The notes under the pieces were generated by a model. That model made no database searches. It saw only the letters and a program-made list of their open reading frames with translations, and was not told the origin of the DNA. A stretch of DNA of 64,000 nt, from NCBI RefSeq assembly GCF_017811815.1, contig NZ_JADKZI010000002.1, positions 62,001-126,000 on the forward strand, in the 5' to 3' direction. Below are positions 18,201 to 26,300 of the stretch, piece by piece (the stretch's first letter is position 1; every line of letters begins with the position of its first letter). The position numbers and the translations under genes are program-made. The DNA is from Flavonifractor sp. AGMB03687 (GTDB taxonomy: Bacteria; Bacillota; Clostridia; Oscillospirales; Oscillospiraceae).

Positions 18201-18644
18201 ATGGACATGACCAACGAAGAATATGGCCGCTATGTGGCGGGAATGGCCAAGCCTTCCCCGCTGTGGAAGGACCTGATCTGGGCTTTTCTGGTGGGGGGAC
18301 TGATCTGCACCCTGGGCCAGGGACTGGGGGATCTGTACCAGAGCTGGGGCATGGATAAGACCGACGCGGGGACGGCCACCTCTGTGACCCTGATTTTCCT
18401 CTCCGCCCTCTTTACCGCCCTGGGCTGGTTTGACAAGCTGGCGCAGCACGCCGGGGCAGGTACCCTGGTGCCCATTACCGGCTTTGCCAACGCAGTGGCT
18501 TCCCCCGCGCTGGAGTTCAAAAGCGAAGGCCTGGTGCTGGGCGTGGGCGCCCGGATGTTCGCCATCGCGGGGCCGGTGCTGGTCTATGGCATCAGCGCTT
18601 CGGTGGTGTACGGCGTTGTGCTGGTCTTCCTTGGTTATGGCTAA
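18201..18644 (+). CDS. spoVAC: Stage V sporulation protein AC
   Basis: Forespore inner-membrane protein of 147 residues, one of the channel proteins that import dipicolinic acid into the spore and release it at germination. Family features are FLVGGLICTLGQGLGDLY near residue 30, TALGWFDKLAQHAGAGTLVPITGF in two adjacent blocks, and FKSEGLVLGVGARMF; four to five membrane helices are visible. ATG 18201 follows AAAGGAGG. Normally spoVAC is followed by spoVAD and spoVAE; here it stands alone and a non-coding region follows, so the partners must be elsewhere or this is an extra copy. Divergent from the MerR operon. Confidence 0.93.
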   Translation: MDMTNEEYGRYVAGMAKPSPLWKDLIWAFLVGGLICTLGQGLGDLYQSWGMDKTDAGTATSVTLIFLSALFTALGWFDKLAQHAGAGTLVPITGFANAVASPALEFKSEGLVLGVGARMFAIAGPVLVYGISASVVYGVVLVFLGYG

Positions 18645-18703
18645 TGTGCCATAAGGGGATATCGGCTTATTTTGAAAAATAGTATAAAACGAACAAAAAG
18701 AGC

Positions 18704-18732
18704 TTGACAAACGCTGGACCGGGAAGTATAAT
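18704..18732 (+). promoter_or_regulatory. Near-consensus sigma-A promoter in front of a gene-free region
   Basis: TTGACA (18704-18709), 17 bp, TATAAT (18727-18732): the consensus hexamers and ideal spacing. Transcription would start at about 18739. Only this promoter and that of the tRNA genes are perfect in the window, which suggests a stable, abundant RNA. Confidence 0.9.
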
Positions 18733-19192
18733 AAAGCCAGAAAAGAAAGAGGTGAACCCAATGGGCTGATAAAAGCTCAGCTAGCCAAAGCTTAATCGCA
18801 GACAGAACAAAAAGATCAGAGGTTTCGGAAAAATTCAAGCGATCAGACAGCGCAGCAGAGTCCACAAGTTCTGAACGATCAGCAGATTCCAGGAAGGTTT
18901 AGGAATTCGGTAAATGGATCAAAGGATTTGGGAGGACTGAAGTACTCTGGGTACTGCAAGGTCAGGCGAATTTGGAAGAGCAATTTCAGGCAACACGTGT
19001 TCCCAACAGACTCATTGAAGCGAGAGTACCCGGACACCTCAGATGCGAAGTTCGCTGAAGACGGAAATCGGGGTAGTGCGTTGCAGGAGACAGTGAGCAG
19101 AGAAAACCTCAAGATCTGATTTTTCTGACTGCGTGGCAAATCTGTAGAAAGTCGAGGTAAGTCTAGTGATTGAACCCCAGGTCGAAAAGTAG

Positions 19193-19221
19193 CCCCCCGG
19201 TCACGTTGGATGGCCGGGGGG
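19193..19221 (+). other. GC-rich hairpin near the 3' end of the RNA candidate
   Basis: CCCCCCGG and CCGGGGGG pair with a 13-base loop, without a T-run. It may be a first transcript end or a 3' structural stem of the RNA. Confidence 0.7.
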
Positions 19222-19247
19222 TTGTGCTGTTTATAGGACTTTGAAGT

Positions 19248-19270
19248 GCAGGCGAAGGCCTGCTTTTTTT
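19248..19270 (+). terminator. Intrinsic terminator of the RNA candidate
   Basis: GCAGG, six-base loop, CCTGC, then seven T. It ends the transcript before the cassette. The bases between here and 19442 hold one more A/T-cored inverted repeat (CCGGNAAAAA near 19290-19312) and no clear promoter. Confidence 0.8.
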
Positions 19271-19442
19271 ATGCCCATTTTTACAAAAATGCCGGCAAAA
19301 AATTTTTTCCGGCCTTGGGTGTACGCAAGTGTGCAACTCTGAGTGGTGGGAATCCCATAAGTGAAGAGACAATACGGTCTCTTTCACAACAGCGGGCGGA
19401 AGGCAATGCCAGGGGCTGCCAAAAAGAAGGGAGGTGAGCCAT

Positions 19443-19697
19443 ATGGCCCGATTGTCAGAGTTGTCCACCCAATACCGGGAGGCTGCGGTGCGGCTGCGGC
19501 TGGCCATAGAGGACCGGCAGGGGTTGGCGGCCCAGGGAGACTCCGGTGCGGCCTGGGAATTGACGCTTCTGCGGCAGATGTTAGCGGAAATGCGGGACCT
19601 GCGGCGGCTGACGGAGAGCTATTATTCCAGACCCCGGAGCCGCCTTTATACTACCGTAGGGTTGACGGCACCCCGCAGGAATGGGGAGAAGGGATGA
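19443..19697 (+). CDS. Small helical protein, first gene of the phage-like cassette
   Basis: Protein of 84 residues, mostly helical and charged (QYREAAVRLRLAIEDRQ, RQMLAEMRDLRRL). ATG 19443 has GGGAGGTGAG eight bases ahead; a GTG nine bases earlier is on the ribosome site. No known domain is recognised. The stop overlaps the next start as ATGA, so it is coupled to the sigma-like gene. Small helical proteins are often found beside phage late-gene regulators, and a partner or brake of the sigma-like protein is possible (inferred from position only). Confidence 0.75.
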   Translation: MARLSELSTQYREAAVRLRLAIEDRQGLAAQGDSGAAWELTLLRQMLAEMRDLRRLTESYYSRPRSRLYTTVGLTAPRRNGEKG

Positions 19698-20788
19698 AGG
19701 ACGCCCAGCAGGTAAAAGCAAGAGCCAAGGCTCTGCGGGAGGAGCGGGCCGCTCTTCAAGCTAAACTGGAGGGGGCGCAGGGCCGGGAGGCACGGGCGAT
19801 TCGCCTGGAACTGGCCCGGATCGGGGAGGATCTGGTGGACTGTTCCCGGCAGCTGCGGGAGTTGATGCCCCGCCACAAGATCAGCCGGGGAAGGACCTGG
19901 TCCGGTCTGGAGGGCTGGCAGTGGGATAAGCTCCAATACCAGACCTGGACGGAGTTGGAGGGTGCAGAGGATCCTCCAGCGGTTAACACGGAGCGGGACA
20001 AGATGCGCCTGGCGGTGCGGGCGGCCCGGAGCGGGATTAGTACGATCCAGGAAACCTATCTGGCTGGCACTGATGGGGGCGTCCGTCCCGCCCAGGTGGC
20101 CAGGAAGGAGGGAAAGGCCCGCTCTACTGTGTGCCGTACCCTCAAGCGGGGGCAGCGCCGTATTGAGGCGGATGCCAGGGCCATCTATCAGCTGCTGGGC
20201 TGCCAGGAGGGCGGTCCTCTGGTGATCGACCTGGGGGAACGGTCGGTGCTGAAAGCGGTGCTGGACCGGCTTACCACCCGGCAGCAGACCTATTTGTATC
20301 TCTACTATGGCGAGTGGCTCTCCCTGCGGGAGATCGGTACCCTGCTGGGGGTGGATCACGCCTCGGTACTTCGGTCCATCCGGTGCGGGTTGAAGCGGCT
20401 GGAGAGCCTGGCCCTGGGAGAGCAGGTGGAGGTGCGGGGGCTGGATCAACTGGAGGAGCGGCTCATGGCCCACTTCAACGACCTGCCCCCGGAGGAGGAG
20501 CCCAGGGAGAAGCGAACTTACCGGAAACGGAGCAAACCCACCCAAAAGCCTGCGCCCATCCATCTGAAAAACCTGCTGCTGCGCTTTGTACGGGGCGGCC
20601 AGGCGCGGACGGTGGGGGCGGGAACAGATGGACCTGAAATCCGGACGGTGGGCTGGAGCAGCGGAAAGCTGCTGGCCTGGCTGGAGAGACAGGGGGGAGG
20701 CCGCCGGAAGCGGGCTTCCTGGATCCGCAGGCTGTTGTATCACTTATTTGCATGGATCAGGAGGGATTTGGATGTTGACCATCATTGA
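19694..20788 (+). CDS. Sigma-70-like phage late regulator with two helix-turn-helix units
   Basis: Protein of 364 residues starting at ATG 19694. Residues 5-60 are coiled-coil-like. Two DNA-binding units follow: one at about 116-160 (EGKARSTVCRTLKRGQRRIE) and one at about 191-238 (TTRQQTYLYLYYGEWLSLRE, then LLGVDHASVLRSIRCG), the latter a sigma region 4 type. A basic linker (KRTYRKRSKPTQK) and arginine/lysine-rich C-terminus end it. Sigma-like activators such as PBSX Xpf switch on late phage genes; the same job for the following tail/lysis genes is likely. It lacks a recognisable region 2, so whether it is a true sigma factor or an activator is open. Confidence 0.8.
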   Translation: MKDAQQVKARAKALREERAALQAKLEGAQGREARAIRLELARIGEDLVDCSRQLRELMPRHKISRGRTWSGLEGWQWDKLQYQTWTELEGAEDPPAVNTERDKMRLAVRAARSGISTIQETYLAGTDGGVRPAQVARKEGKARSTVCRTLKRGQRRIEADARAIYQLLGCQEGGPLVIDLGERSVLKAVLDRLTTRQQTYLYLYYGEWLSLREIGTLLGVDHASVLRSIRCGLKRLESLALGEQVEVRGLDQLEERLMAHFNDLPPEEEPREKRTYRKRSKPTQKPAPIHLKNLLLRFVRGGQARTVGAGTDGPEIRTVGWSSGKLLAWLERQGGGRRKRASWIRRLLYHLFAWIRRDLDVDHH

Positions 20789-21068
20789 GATCGCGGCCAG
20801 AGAGGACGGCGGCCACGGCCTGCAGAGCCAGAGCCACCGGACCGAGTGCTGGCTGGAGGGGTGGATCGTGGTACCGCCCCAGCTGGAGAAGGCCGCCTGG
20901 GACTGTTGCGGCTACTGTGATCTGACCATCGAGGACGGCGTACTGGTGGACCTGACCCCTGGTCAGATCCCCGAGCCGGAGCCCGCCCCGGAGCCGGAGC
21001 CCACGGAGGCGGAACGGCTGCGGGCGGACGTGGACTATCTGGCCATTATGACGGGGGTGGAGCTGTGA
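20772..21068 (+). CDS. XkdW-like phage tail-region protein
   Basis: Protein of 98 residues. ATG 20772 is preceded by AGGAGG and overlaps the end of the regulator gene. It has an N-terminal beta-rich part with CCGYCD, a proline/glutamate repeat (PEPEPAPEPEP) and the C-terminal RADVDYLAIMTGVEL, a tail seen on small proteins at the end of phage tail operons in Clostridia. It overlaps the next small gene by four bases (GTGA). The exact role is unknown; position before an XkdX-like protein supports the phage origin. Confidence 0.75.
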   Translation: MLTIIEIAAREDGGHGLQSQSHRTECWLEGWIVVPPQLEKAAWDCCGYCDLTIEDGVLVDLTPGQIPEPEPAPEPEPTEAERLRADVDYLAIMTGVEL

Positions 21069-21199
21069 ACGTGTATGAACTGGCCCAAAAGTATTATCCC
21101 AAGCTGTGGGATAAGGAGCGCATCCAGGCCTTGGCGGCCGCCGGTAAGCTGACGGAGGATCAGGCCAGGGAGATCACTCAGGAGACCAACGCCGAATAG
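21065..21199 (+). CDS. XkdX family small phage protein
   Basis: A 44-residue protein starting at GTG 21065 (GTGA overlap with the upstream stop) and ending at TAG 21197-21199. The pattern ELAQKYYPKLW, then IQALAAAGKLTEDQAREIT, matches the XkdX family (KYY...GxxTxxQxxEIT), a tiny protein found at the distal end of PBSX-like tail operons. Its function is not known. It confirms that the cassette derives from a phage tail end although the structural tail genes are absent. Confidence 0.78.
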   Translation: MNVYELAQKYYPKLWDKERIQALAAAGKLTEDQAREITQETNAE

Positions 21200-21232
21200 G
21201 CGTGGTACATACATAAAAAAGGAGAATGAACT

Positions 21233-21673
21233 ATGTCTGTTGAAACCATGAACCATCTGGTCGTACCCATCTATGCCCGGGCTGCCATGGACCGGGAGGA
21301 GACCGGCACCTCGGATCTGAGTGTGGCGGCTTCCAAGATCCGCAACAACATTGTCCAGGGCCTGCCTCTGGACCCCGTGGGCGGCATCCCTCTGGAGTAT
21401 GTGCCCAACTACCGCGACTGGAACGCCGCTCTGAACCAGGTGGGCGCTGACGTGTTCTGGAAGGAATGGGCCGAGATGAACGAGCTGCGCCGCAAGCTGT
21501 GGGAGCCTCTCTATCAGCTGTTCCAGCTGAAGAAGTTTGACGAGATGGTGGAGATCATGGACAATCCCCCCACCGACGCGGCCCTGAAGAAGTGGCCTGA
21601 CGACTGGGACGGCGTGCGGCCCGCCAAGAGCGAGGAGGGCTATGTTGCCCCCGGTGGAGACGGCAATGAGTAA
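21233..21673 (+). CDS. Phage-cassette protein of unknown function
   Basis: Soluble acidic protein of 146 residues. ATG 21233 lies seven bases after GGAG. It starts with a beta-rich segment (VVPIYARAAMDREE) and continues with a tryptophan-rich helical part (WNAALNQVGADVFWKEWAEM) and a C-terminal KKWPDDWDGV. No known family or catalytic motif is recognised. Its stop overlaps the amidase start by eight bases, so it is translated with the lysis genes; a tail-associated or amidase-modulating role is possible but unproven. Confidence 0.72.
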   Translation: MSVETMNHLVVPIYARAAMDREETGTSDLSVAASKIRNNIVQGLPLDPVGGIPLEYVPNYRDWNAALNQVGADVFWKEWAEMNELRRKLWEPLYQLFQLKKFDEMVEIMDNPPTDAALKKWPDDWDGVRPAKSEEGYVAPGGDGNE

Positions 21674-22406
21674 CAGCCCTCTGGTGACTTACAGCAGGCT
21701 GTCGCCCAACCGCACCAGTCCCCGGAACCACGCCATTGATACCATCACCATCCACTGTATGGCGGGTAACGCCTCGGTGGAGTCCTGCGGCGCATTGTTC
21801 GCCCGGGCCTCCACCGAGGCCTCCTCCAACTACGGCATTGGCAGCGATGGCCGGGTGGCGCTGTATGTGGACGAAGGGGATCGCTCCTGGGCCAGTTCCA
21901 ACGGGGCCAACGATCATCGTGCGGTGACTATCGAGGTGGCCAACTGCGGCGGCGAACCGGATTGGCCGGTGAGTGACCAGGCCTATGCGGCGCTCATCGA
22001 CCTGTGCGTGGATATCTGCCGGCGCAATGGCATCCAGAAGCTGCTGTGGCAGGGAGACAAGTCCCTGGTAGGCCAGGTGGACAAGCAGAATATGACCGCC
22101 CACCGCTGGTTTGCCGCCAAGGCCTGCCCGGGAGAATACTTGTACAGCCGGTTTGGTGACATTGCCGCCAGGGTCAACGAGAGATTGGAGGAAGAACATG
22201 TGACGCAGGAACAGTTTAATGAAATGATGGAGGTCTACCTCACCCAGCAGCGCAGCAAGGAGAGCAGCAGCTGGTCCCAGGAGGCTTGGGAGAAGGCGGA
22301 GACTGCCGGGGTGTTTGACGGCACCGCGCCCCAGGCCCCGCTGTCCCGGGAGCAGGCCTCCCTGGTGCTGGACCGGCTGGGCCTGCTGCCGGAGGGAGGC
22401 GTCTGA
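21666..22406 (+). CDS. N-acetylmuramoyl-L-alanine amidase (endolysin)
   Basis: Amidase_2/PGRP-type zinc enzyme of 246 residues that cleaves the MurNAc-L-Ala bond of peptidoglycan. Zinc ligands appear as H30 (TITIHCMAG), H146 (TAHRWF) and C154 (KACPGEYL). The C-terminal third (QEQFNEMMEVYLTQQ, then SREQASLVLDRLGLLPEGG) is a helical tail typical of phage endolysins of Clostridia. No signal peptide is present, consistent with release through the holin encoded next. ATG 21666 overlaps the upstream gene; the holin starts two bases after the stop. Confidence 0.93.
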   Translation: MSNSPLVTYSRLSPNRTSPRNHAIDTITIHCMAGNASVESCGALFARASTEASSNYGIGSDGRVALYVDEGDRSWASSNGANDHRAVTIEVANCGGEPDWPVSDQAYAALIDLCVDICRRNGIQKLLWQGDKSLVGQVDKQNMTAHRWFAAKACPGEYLYSRFGDIAARVNERLEEEHVTQEQFNEMMEVYLTQQRSKESSSWSQEAWEKAETAGVFDGTAPQAPLSREQASLVLDRLGLLPEGGV

Positions 22407-22407
22407 C

Positions 22408-22860
22408 ATGGAGCACATCAATACTTTTAAGGCGGCGGTGGCCGCCGTGTGTGCCGCCCTGACTGCCCTGTGGGGCTGGTTTGGTTGGGTGGTGGTGGCC
22501 TGGATCGGCTTTATGATCATCGACTACGCCACCGGCTCTGCCGCGGCTCTGCGGGCAGGGGAGTGGTCCAGCAAATCGGCCCGGGACGGGATCTGGCACA
22601 AACTGGGCAGCGTGGTGGCCGTCATCGTGGCGGCCATTCTCGACACAGTCATCGGCCATTTGCTGGGCAACGTGCCTGGGGTGGAGCTGCCCTTCACTTA
22701 CACGGTGCTACTGTGTCCGTTGGTGGTCATCTGGTACATTCTCACTGAGGCGGGCAGCATTATCGAGAACGCCGGCGCTCTGGGTGCGCCTATCCCGGCC
22801 TGGCTGGCCAAAACCATTGCCGCATTACAGAGCAAGGTGGATGAGACAGCCGATGCATGA
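22408..22860 (+). CDS. Phage holin (TcdE/phi29-like family)
   Basis: Membrane protein of 150 residues that would open the membrane for the amidase. It has three hydrophobic segments (about 8-37, 65-87 and 92-112), the family block WIGFMIIDYATGSAAALRAGEWSS (split here), KSARDGIWHKLG between helices, and a soluble C-terminal helix. ATG 22408 follows GGAGGG. It is the last gene before a strong terminator. Holins of this family also export toxins in Clostridia (TcdE), so a secretion role is possible in the absence of a full prophage. Confidence 0.9.
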   Translation: MEHINTFKAAVAAVCAALTALWGWFGWVVVAWIGFMIIDYATGSAAALRAGEWSSKSARDGIWHKLGSVVAVIVAAILDTVIGHLLGNVPGVELPFTYTVLLCPLVVIWYILTEAGSIIENAGALGAPIPAWLAKTIAALQSKVDETADA

Positions 22861-22868
22861 ATAAACCC

Positions 22869-22908
22869 AAAAGGAGCCCTTCGACCTGGTCGAAGGGCTC
22901 CTTTTTTC
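22869..22908 (+). terminator. Bidirectional intrinsic terminator
   Basis: AAAAGGAGCCCTTCGA and TCGAAGGGCTCCTTTT form a 16-bp stem with a five-base loop and flanking A- and T-runs. It ends the lysis cassette and the convergent thioredoxin-fold gene. Confidence 0.94.
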
Positions 22909-22911
22909 TGT

Positions 22912-23172
22912 TTAAAGGCGGGCCAGAACGTCGTCCAGCTCCAGAGTGGTAAAGCCGTCCTCCATAATAAAGTAGGGGATGCCGATGGAGCCGTTGGCTC
23001 TGGGCTCGTCAAACATAGGGTTGCCCTCCCGCAGGGGCAGGAAGGCTTTCAGATCGGCCATGCTGCCGGACAGGTTCTTGAACTCGATCTTCACCTTGCG
23101 GGCGGCCAGTTCATTGATGGCGTACAGAGTATCCGGGCAGAGGTGGCTGCCGTACATCGTTACTTTCATCAT
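22912..23172 (-). CDS. Glutaredoxin/thioredoxin-fold small protein
   Basis: Protein of 86 residues with a glutaredoxin-like order: MKVTMYGSHLCPDTLYAI at the N-terminus, a cis-proline-type strand (GSIGIPYFIMEDG) and a C-terminal helix. The redox motif is reduced to a single cysteine (LCPDT), so a monothiol or a binding role is more likely than dithiol reduction. ATG 23172 with GGGAGA is used; a second ATG three bases on is possible. It is convergent with the holin gene and divergent from addB, forming a single-gene unit. Confidence 0.82.
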   Translation of the reverse strand: MMKVTMYGSHLCPDTLYAINELAARKVKIEFKNLSGSMADLKAFLPLREGNPMFDEPRANGSIGIPYFIMEDGFTTLELDDVLARL

Positions 23173-23256
23173 GCATTTCTCCCAGTCAAATGTTACAGAT
23201 TAAGATATAGGATGGAAGCGGTTCTGTCAAGTGCAAAGGGGGCGGAGAAAGGTCCA

Positions 23257-23285
23257 TTGTGCCGGGGCGGCAAATATGCTATAAT
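23257..23285 (+). promoter_or_regulatory. Probable promoter of addB
   Basis: TTGTGC (23257-23262), 17 bp, TATAAT (23280-23285); the addB ribosome site AAAGGAGGG follows within 25 bases. Confidence 0.65.
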
Positions 23286-23315
23286 CTCACCACTGACCAG
23301 AAAGGAGGGAACCAT

Positions 23316-26300
23316 ATGCTCAAGCTGCTGCTGGGCCGGGCAGGCACCGGCAAGACCTATACCATGCTTACCGCCATGGGGCAGGCGACCCGGCCTCAGA
23401 TCCTCATTGTGCCGGAGCAGCATTCCCACGACATGGAGCGGCAGCTGTGCGCCATCGGCGGAAATGCTGTTTCCCTCCATGCCGAGGTGCTGTCCTTCAC
23501 CCGGCTGGCCAACCGGGTATTTTCCACCCACGGCGGCTTGGCGGCCCCCACTCTGGACGGGGGCGGACGGCTGCTGCTGCTGTGTACTGCCCTCAAGTCG
23601 GTAGCCGACCAGCTGAAGGTATACCAGCGGCCCTCCCGCAAGCCCGCCTTTCTCAGTAGCCTGCTGGCCACGGTGGACGAGCTGAAAAGTTGCTGCATCA
23701 GCCCTGAGCAACTTTGGACGGCAGGCAGCGAGACCGGCGGCGGGGAGGGGGATAAGCTGACCGACCTGTCCCTTATCTACGGGGCCTACGAGGCAATGAC
23801 CGCCCAGCGGTGGGCCGATCCCAGGGACAAGCTGACCCGGTTGGCTCAGGTGTTGACCGAGACTAGCTGGGCGGCGGGGAAGGACTTCTATGTGGATGCC
23901 TTCACCGACTTCACTCCCCAGGAGCGGCAGGTGCTCTCCGCCCTGCTGAGCAAGGGGGCTTCGGTAACAGTGGCTCTCACCTGCGACAAGCTGGAGGAGG
24001 ACGAGGGAGGCACCGGCATCTTTTCTCCTGCCCGGCGCACCGCCCGGCAGCTGCTGCGGCTGGCCAAGGACCGGGGTGTGCCGGCCCAGGTGGAGGTGCT
24101 GACCGGAGATCAGACCGGTCGGACAGCCGCCCTGGCCCATCTGGAGGGGCAGCTGTTTGCTCCCCGGCCCGTCCCCCTGGAGGAGGGCGGGGAGGAAATT
24201 ACCCTCTTTACCGCCAACACCCCCTACTCCGAGGTGGAGTGGGCGGCGGCGGAGATCCTCCGCCTGGTGCGGGAGGAGGGCTACCGCTTCCGGGACATTG
24301 CGGTGTGTGCCCGCAGCCTGGAGGGGTACGGCCCCACCATCGAGACGGTATTCGCCCGCTACGGGGTGCCGGTCTTCCTCAGCCGCATGAGCGACATTCT
24401 GGAAAAGCCCATCCTTACTCTCATCACCGCCGCCCTGGACACTGTGTCCGGGGGCTATCGGTATGACGATCTGTTCCGCTGCCTCAAGACCGGCCTTACC
24501 GGCTTGGGCCAGGAGGACGTGGACCTGCTGGAGAATTACGCCCTTACCTGGAGCCTGGAGGGGAGCGCCTGGACCGGCAAAAAGGACTGGACCAACCACC
24601 CCAAGGGCTATGGCCGCAAGTTCACCGAGGAGGACACCGCCCTGCTGGCCCGGCTCAACCTGCTGCGGCGGCAGGTCACCGCCCCCCTGGAGGAGCTGCG
24701 CAAGCAGCCGGACAAGACGGGGAAGGGCCAGGCTATGGCTCTCTACCGCTTCCTGGAGACCATGGGGGTGCCCGAACAGCTGGCCCGGCGGACGGAGGAG
24801 CTGCGGCAGCGGGATCAGGCCGCCCTGGCGGAGGAATATGCCCAGCTGTGGGAGATCCTGTGCGGCGGTCTGGAGCAGTGCGCTCAGATCTTGGGGGACA
24901 CCCCCATGGAGCTGGAGGAGTTTGCACGGCTCTTCTCCCTGGTGCTCTCCCAGTACGATGTGGGCGCCATTCCCGTGTCCCTGGACCGGGTGAACGCCGG
25001 CGAGATGCCCCGCTTGGCCCACAAGGGCTACCGTGCGGTGTTTTTGCTGGGAGCGGACGACGGCGCCATCCCGGCGGTGGCTCCGTCGCCGGGTCTGCTC
25101 AGCGACGACGACCGCAGCCTGCTGGCCTCCTACGGTCTGGAGCCCGCCCCGCGGACAGGGGACAAGCTGTACCGGGAGATGACCATTGTCTACGAGACCT
25201 GCACCCTGCCACGGGAAAAGTTTTATGTCAGCTGGTCCGCTGCCGGCGCCGAGGGGGAGGAGCACCGCCCCTCCTTCCTGGTGGCAAAGATAAAGGCTCT
25301 TCTGCCCCACCTGCGCCAGGTGGAGGAGGGGGGACTGGACGGTACCTTCCGTCTGGCGGCCCCCCGGCCTGCTCTGGAGCTGGCGGGGTGGTTTCCCCAG
25401 GCGGCTGCCGCTCTCACCGCCCTGCCGGAGTATGCTCCTTTGGTGGAACGGATGACCACCGCCGCCAACCGGGAGCGGGGACGGCTGTCCCGCCCGGCGG
25501 TGGATGTGCTCTACGGACGGCGGGTGCCCATGTCGGCCTCCCGCATGGACAAGTACAAGGCCTGTCACTTCTCCTACTTCATGCAGTACGGCCTGCGGGC
25601 GGAGCCCCGGCGGGCCGCCGGATTCCAGGCCCCTGAGTACGGCACCTTTATTCACGACGTGCTGGAGCATGTGCTGAAGGCCTGCAAGGACAGAGGCGGG
25701 GTGAAGGAGGTCTCGGCCGAGGAGCTGCGTACCCTCACCGACCAGGCTGTGGAGCGCTACGTGACGGAAGAGTTGGGTGGACTGGAGCACGAGAATGCCC
25801 GGTTCCAGTATTTGTTCCGCCGCCTGCGCAAGTCGGTGTATGCTGTGGTGGAAAACGTGGCGGAGGAGCTGCGCTCATCCCAGTTCCAGCCCATCTCCTT
25901 TGAATTGGGCTTCGGAAGCGGCAAGGATCTGCCCCCGGTGGAGCTCAGTGTGGACGGCGTCACCGTCAGCATCTCCGGCTTCGTGGACCGGGTGGACGGA
26001 TGGGAACATGACGGGCGGCTCTACCTGCGCATCGTAGACTACAAGACGGGACGCAAGTCGTTTGACTTGACAGATATCTGGCATGGAATGGGCCTTCAGA
26101 TGCTGCTCTATCTGTTCACCCTGGAACGTGAGGGAAAAGAACTTTACAAGCAAGATGTGACAGGTGCTGGCGTCCTCTATCTGCCTGCCAGAGACGCGGT
26201 GGTGGCGGGCAGCCGGGCCATGAGCGATGAGGCCCGGCAAAAGAAGGTGGATGCCGAGCTGCGCCGCCGCGGTGTGGTGCTGGATGACCCCGCTGTGCTC

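Larger units (their letters stand above)
18739..19270 (+). ncRNA. Candidate large structured non-coding RNA (~530 nt), class not identified
   Basis: The 800 bases between spoVAC and the phage-like cassette hold no convincing coding frame; the short ORFs on either strand lack ribosome sites and family resemblance. The interval is bounded by a consensus promoter and a strong terminator (19248-19270). Several stems can be read: GCTGA/TCAGC (18765/18777), CAGAAC/GTTCTG (18803/18868), ATTCC/GGAAT (18886/18902), AGTAC/GTACT (18941/18951) closed by GACT/GGTC, and the stacked ACCTC/GAGGT (19106/19154) with GACT/AGTC (19127/19150). A C6/G6 hairpin lies at 19193-19221. Unpaired A-rich loops are frequent. 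I see no tmRNA, RNase P, 6S or SRP core sequences. Size and prophage-like neighbourhood recall ROOL/GOLLD-type RNAs, but that is only a guess. Confidence 0.65.

Noticed and set aside
18879-19139. Small ORFs on both strands inside the RNA candidate
   Set aside because: They lack ribosome sites and known motifs and overlap each other; the promoter, terminator and pairing favour an RNA.
18739-19270. Assignment of the RNA as tmRNA, RNase P RNA, 6S or SRP RNA
   Set aside because: No tRNA-like ends or tag frame, no GAGGAAAGTCC-type RNase P core, too long for 6S or small SRP RNA.
19443-22860. A complete prophage
   Set aside because: No integrase, terminase, portal, capsid or tail structural genes, and no flanking direct repeats that I can see.
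23193-25790. 865-codon open frame opposite addB
   Set aside because: Long antisense frames are common opposite GC-rich genes. The translation is low-complexity and matches no domain, whereas AddB motifs are intact on the plus strand.
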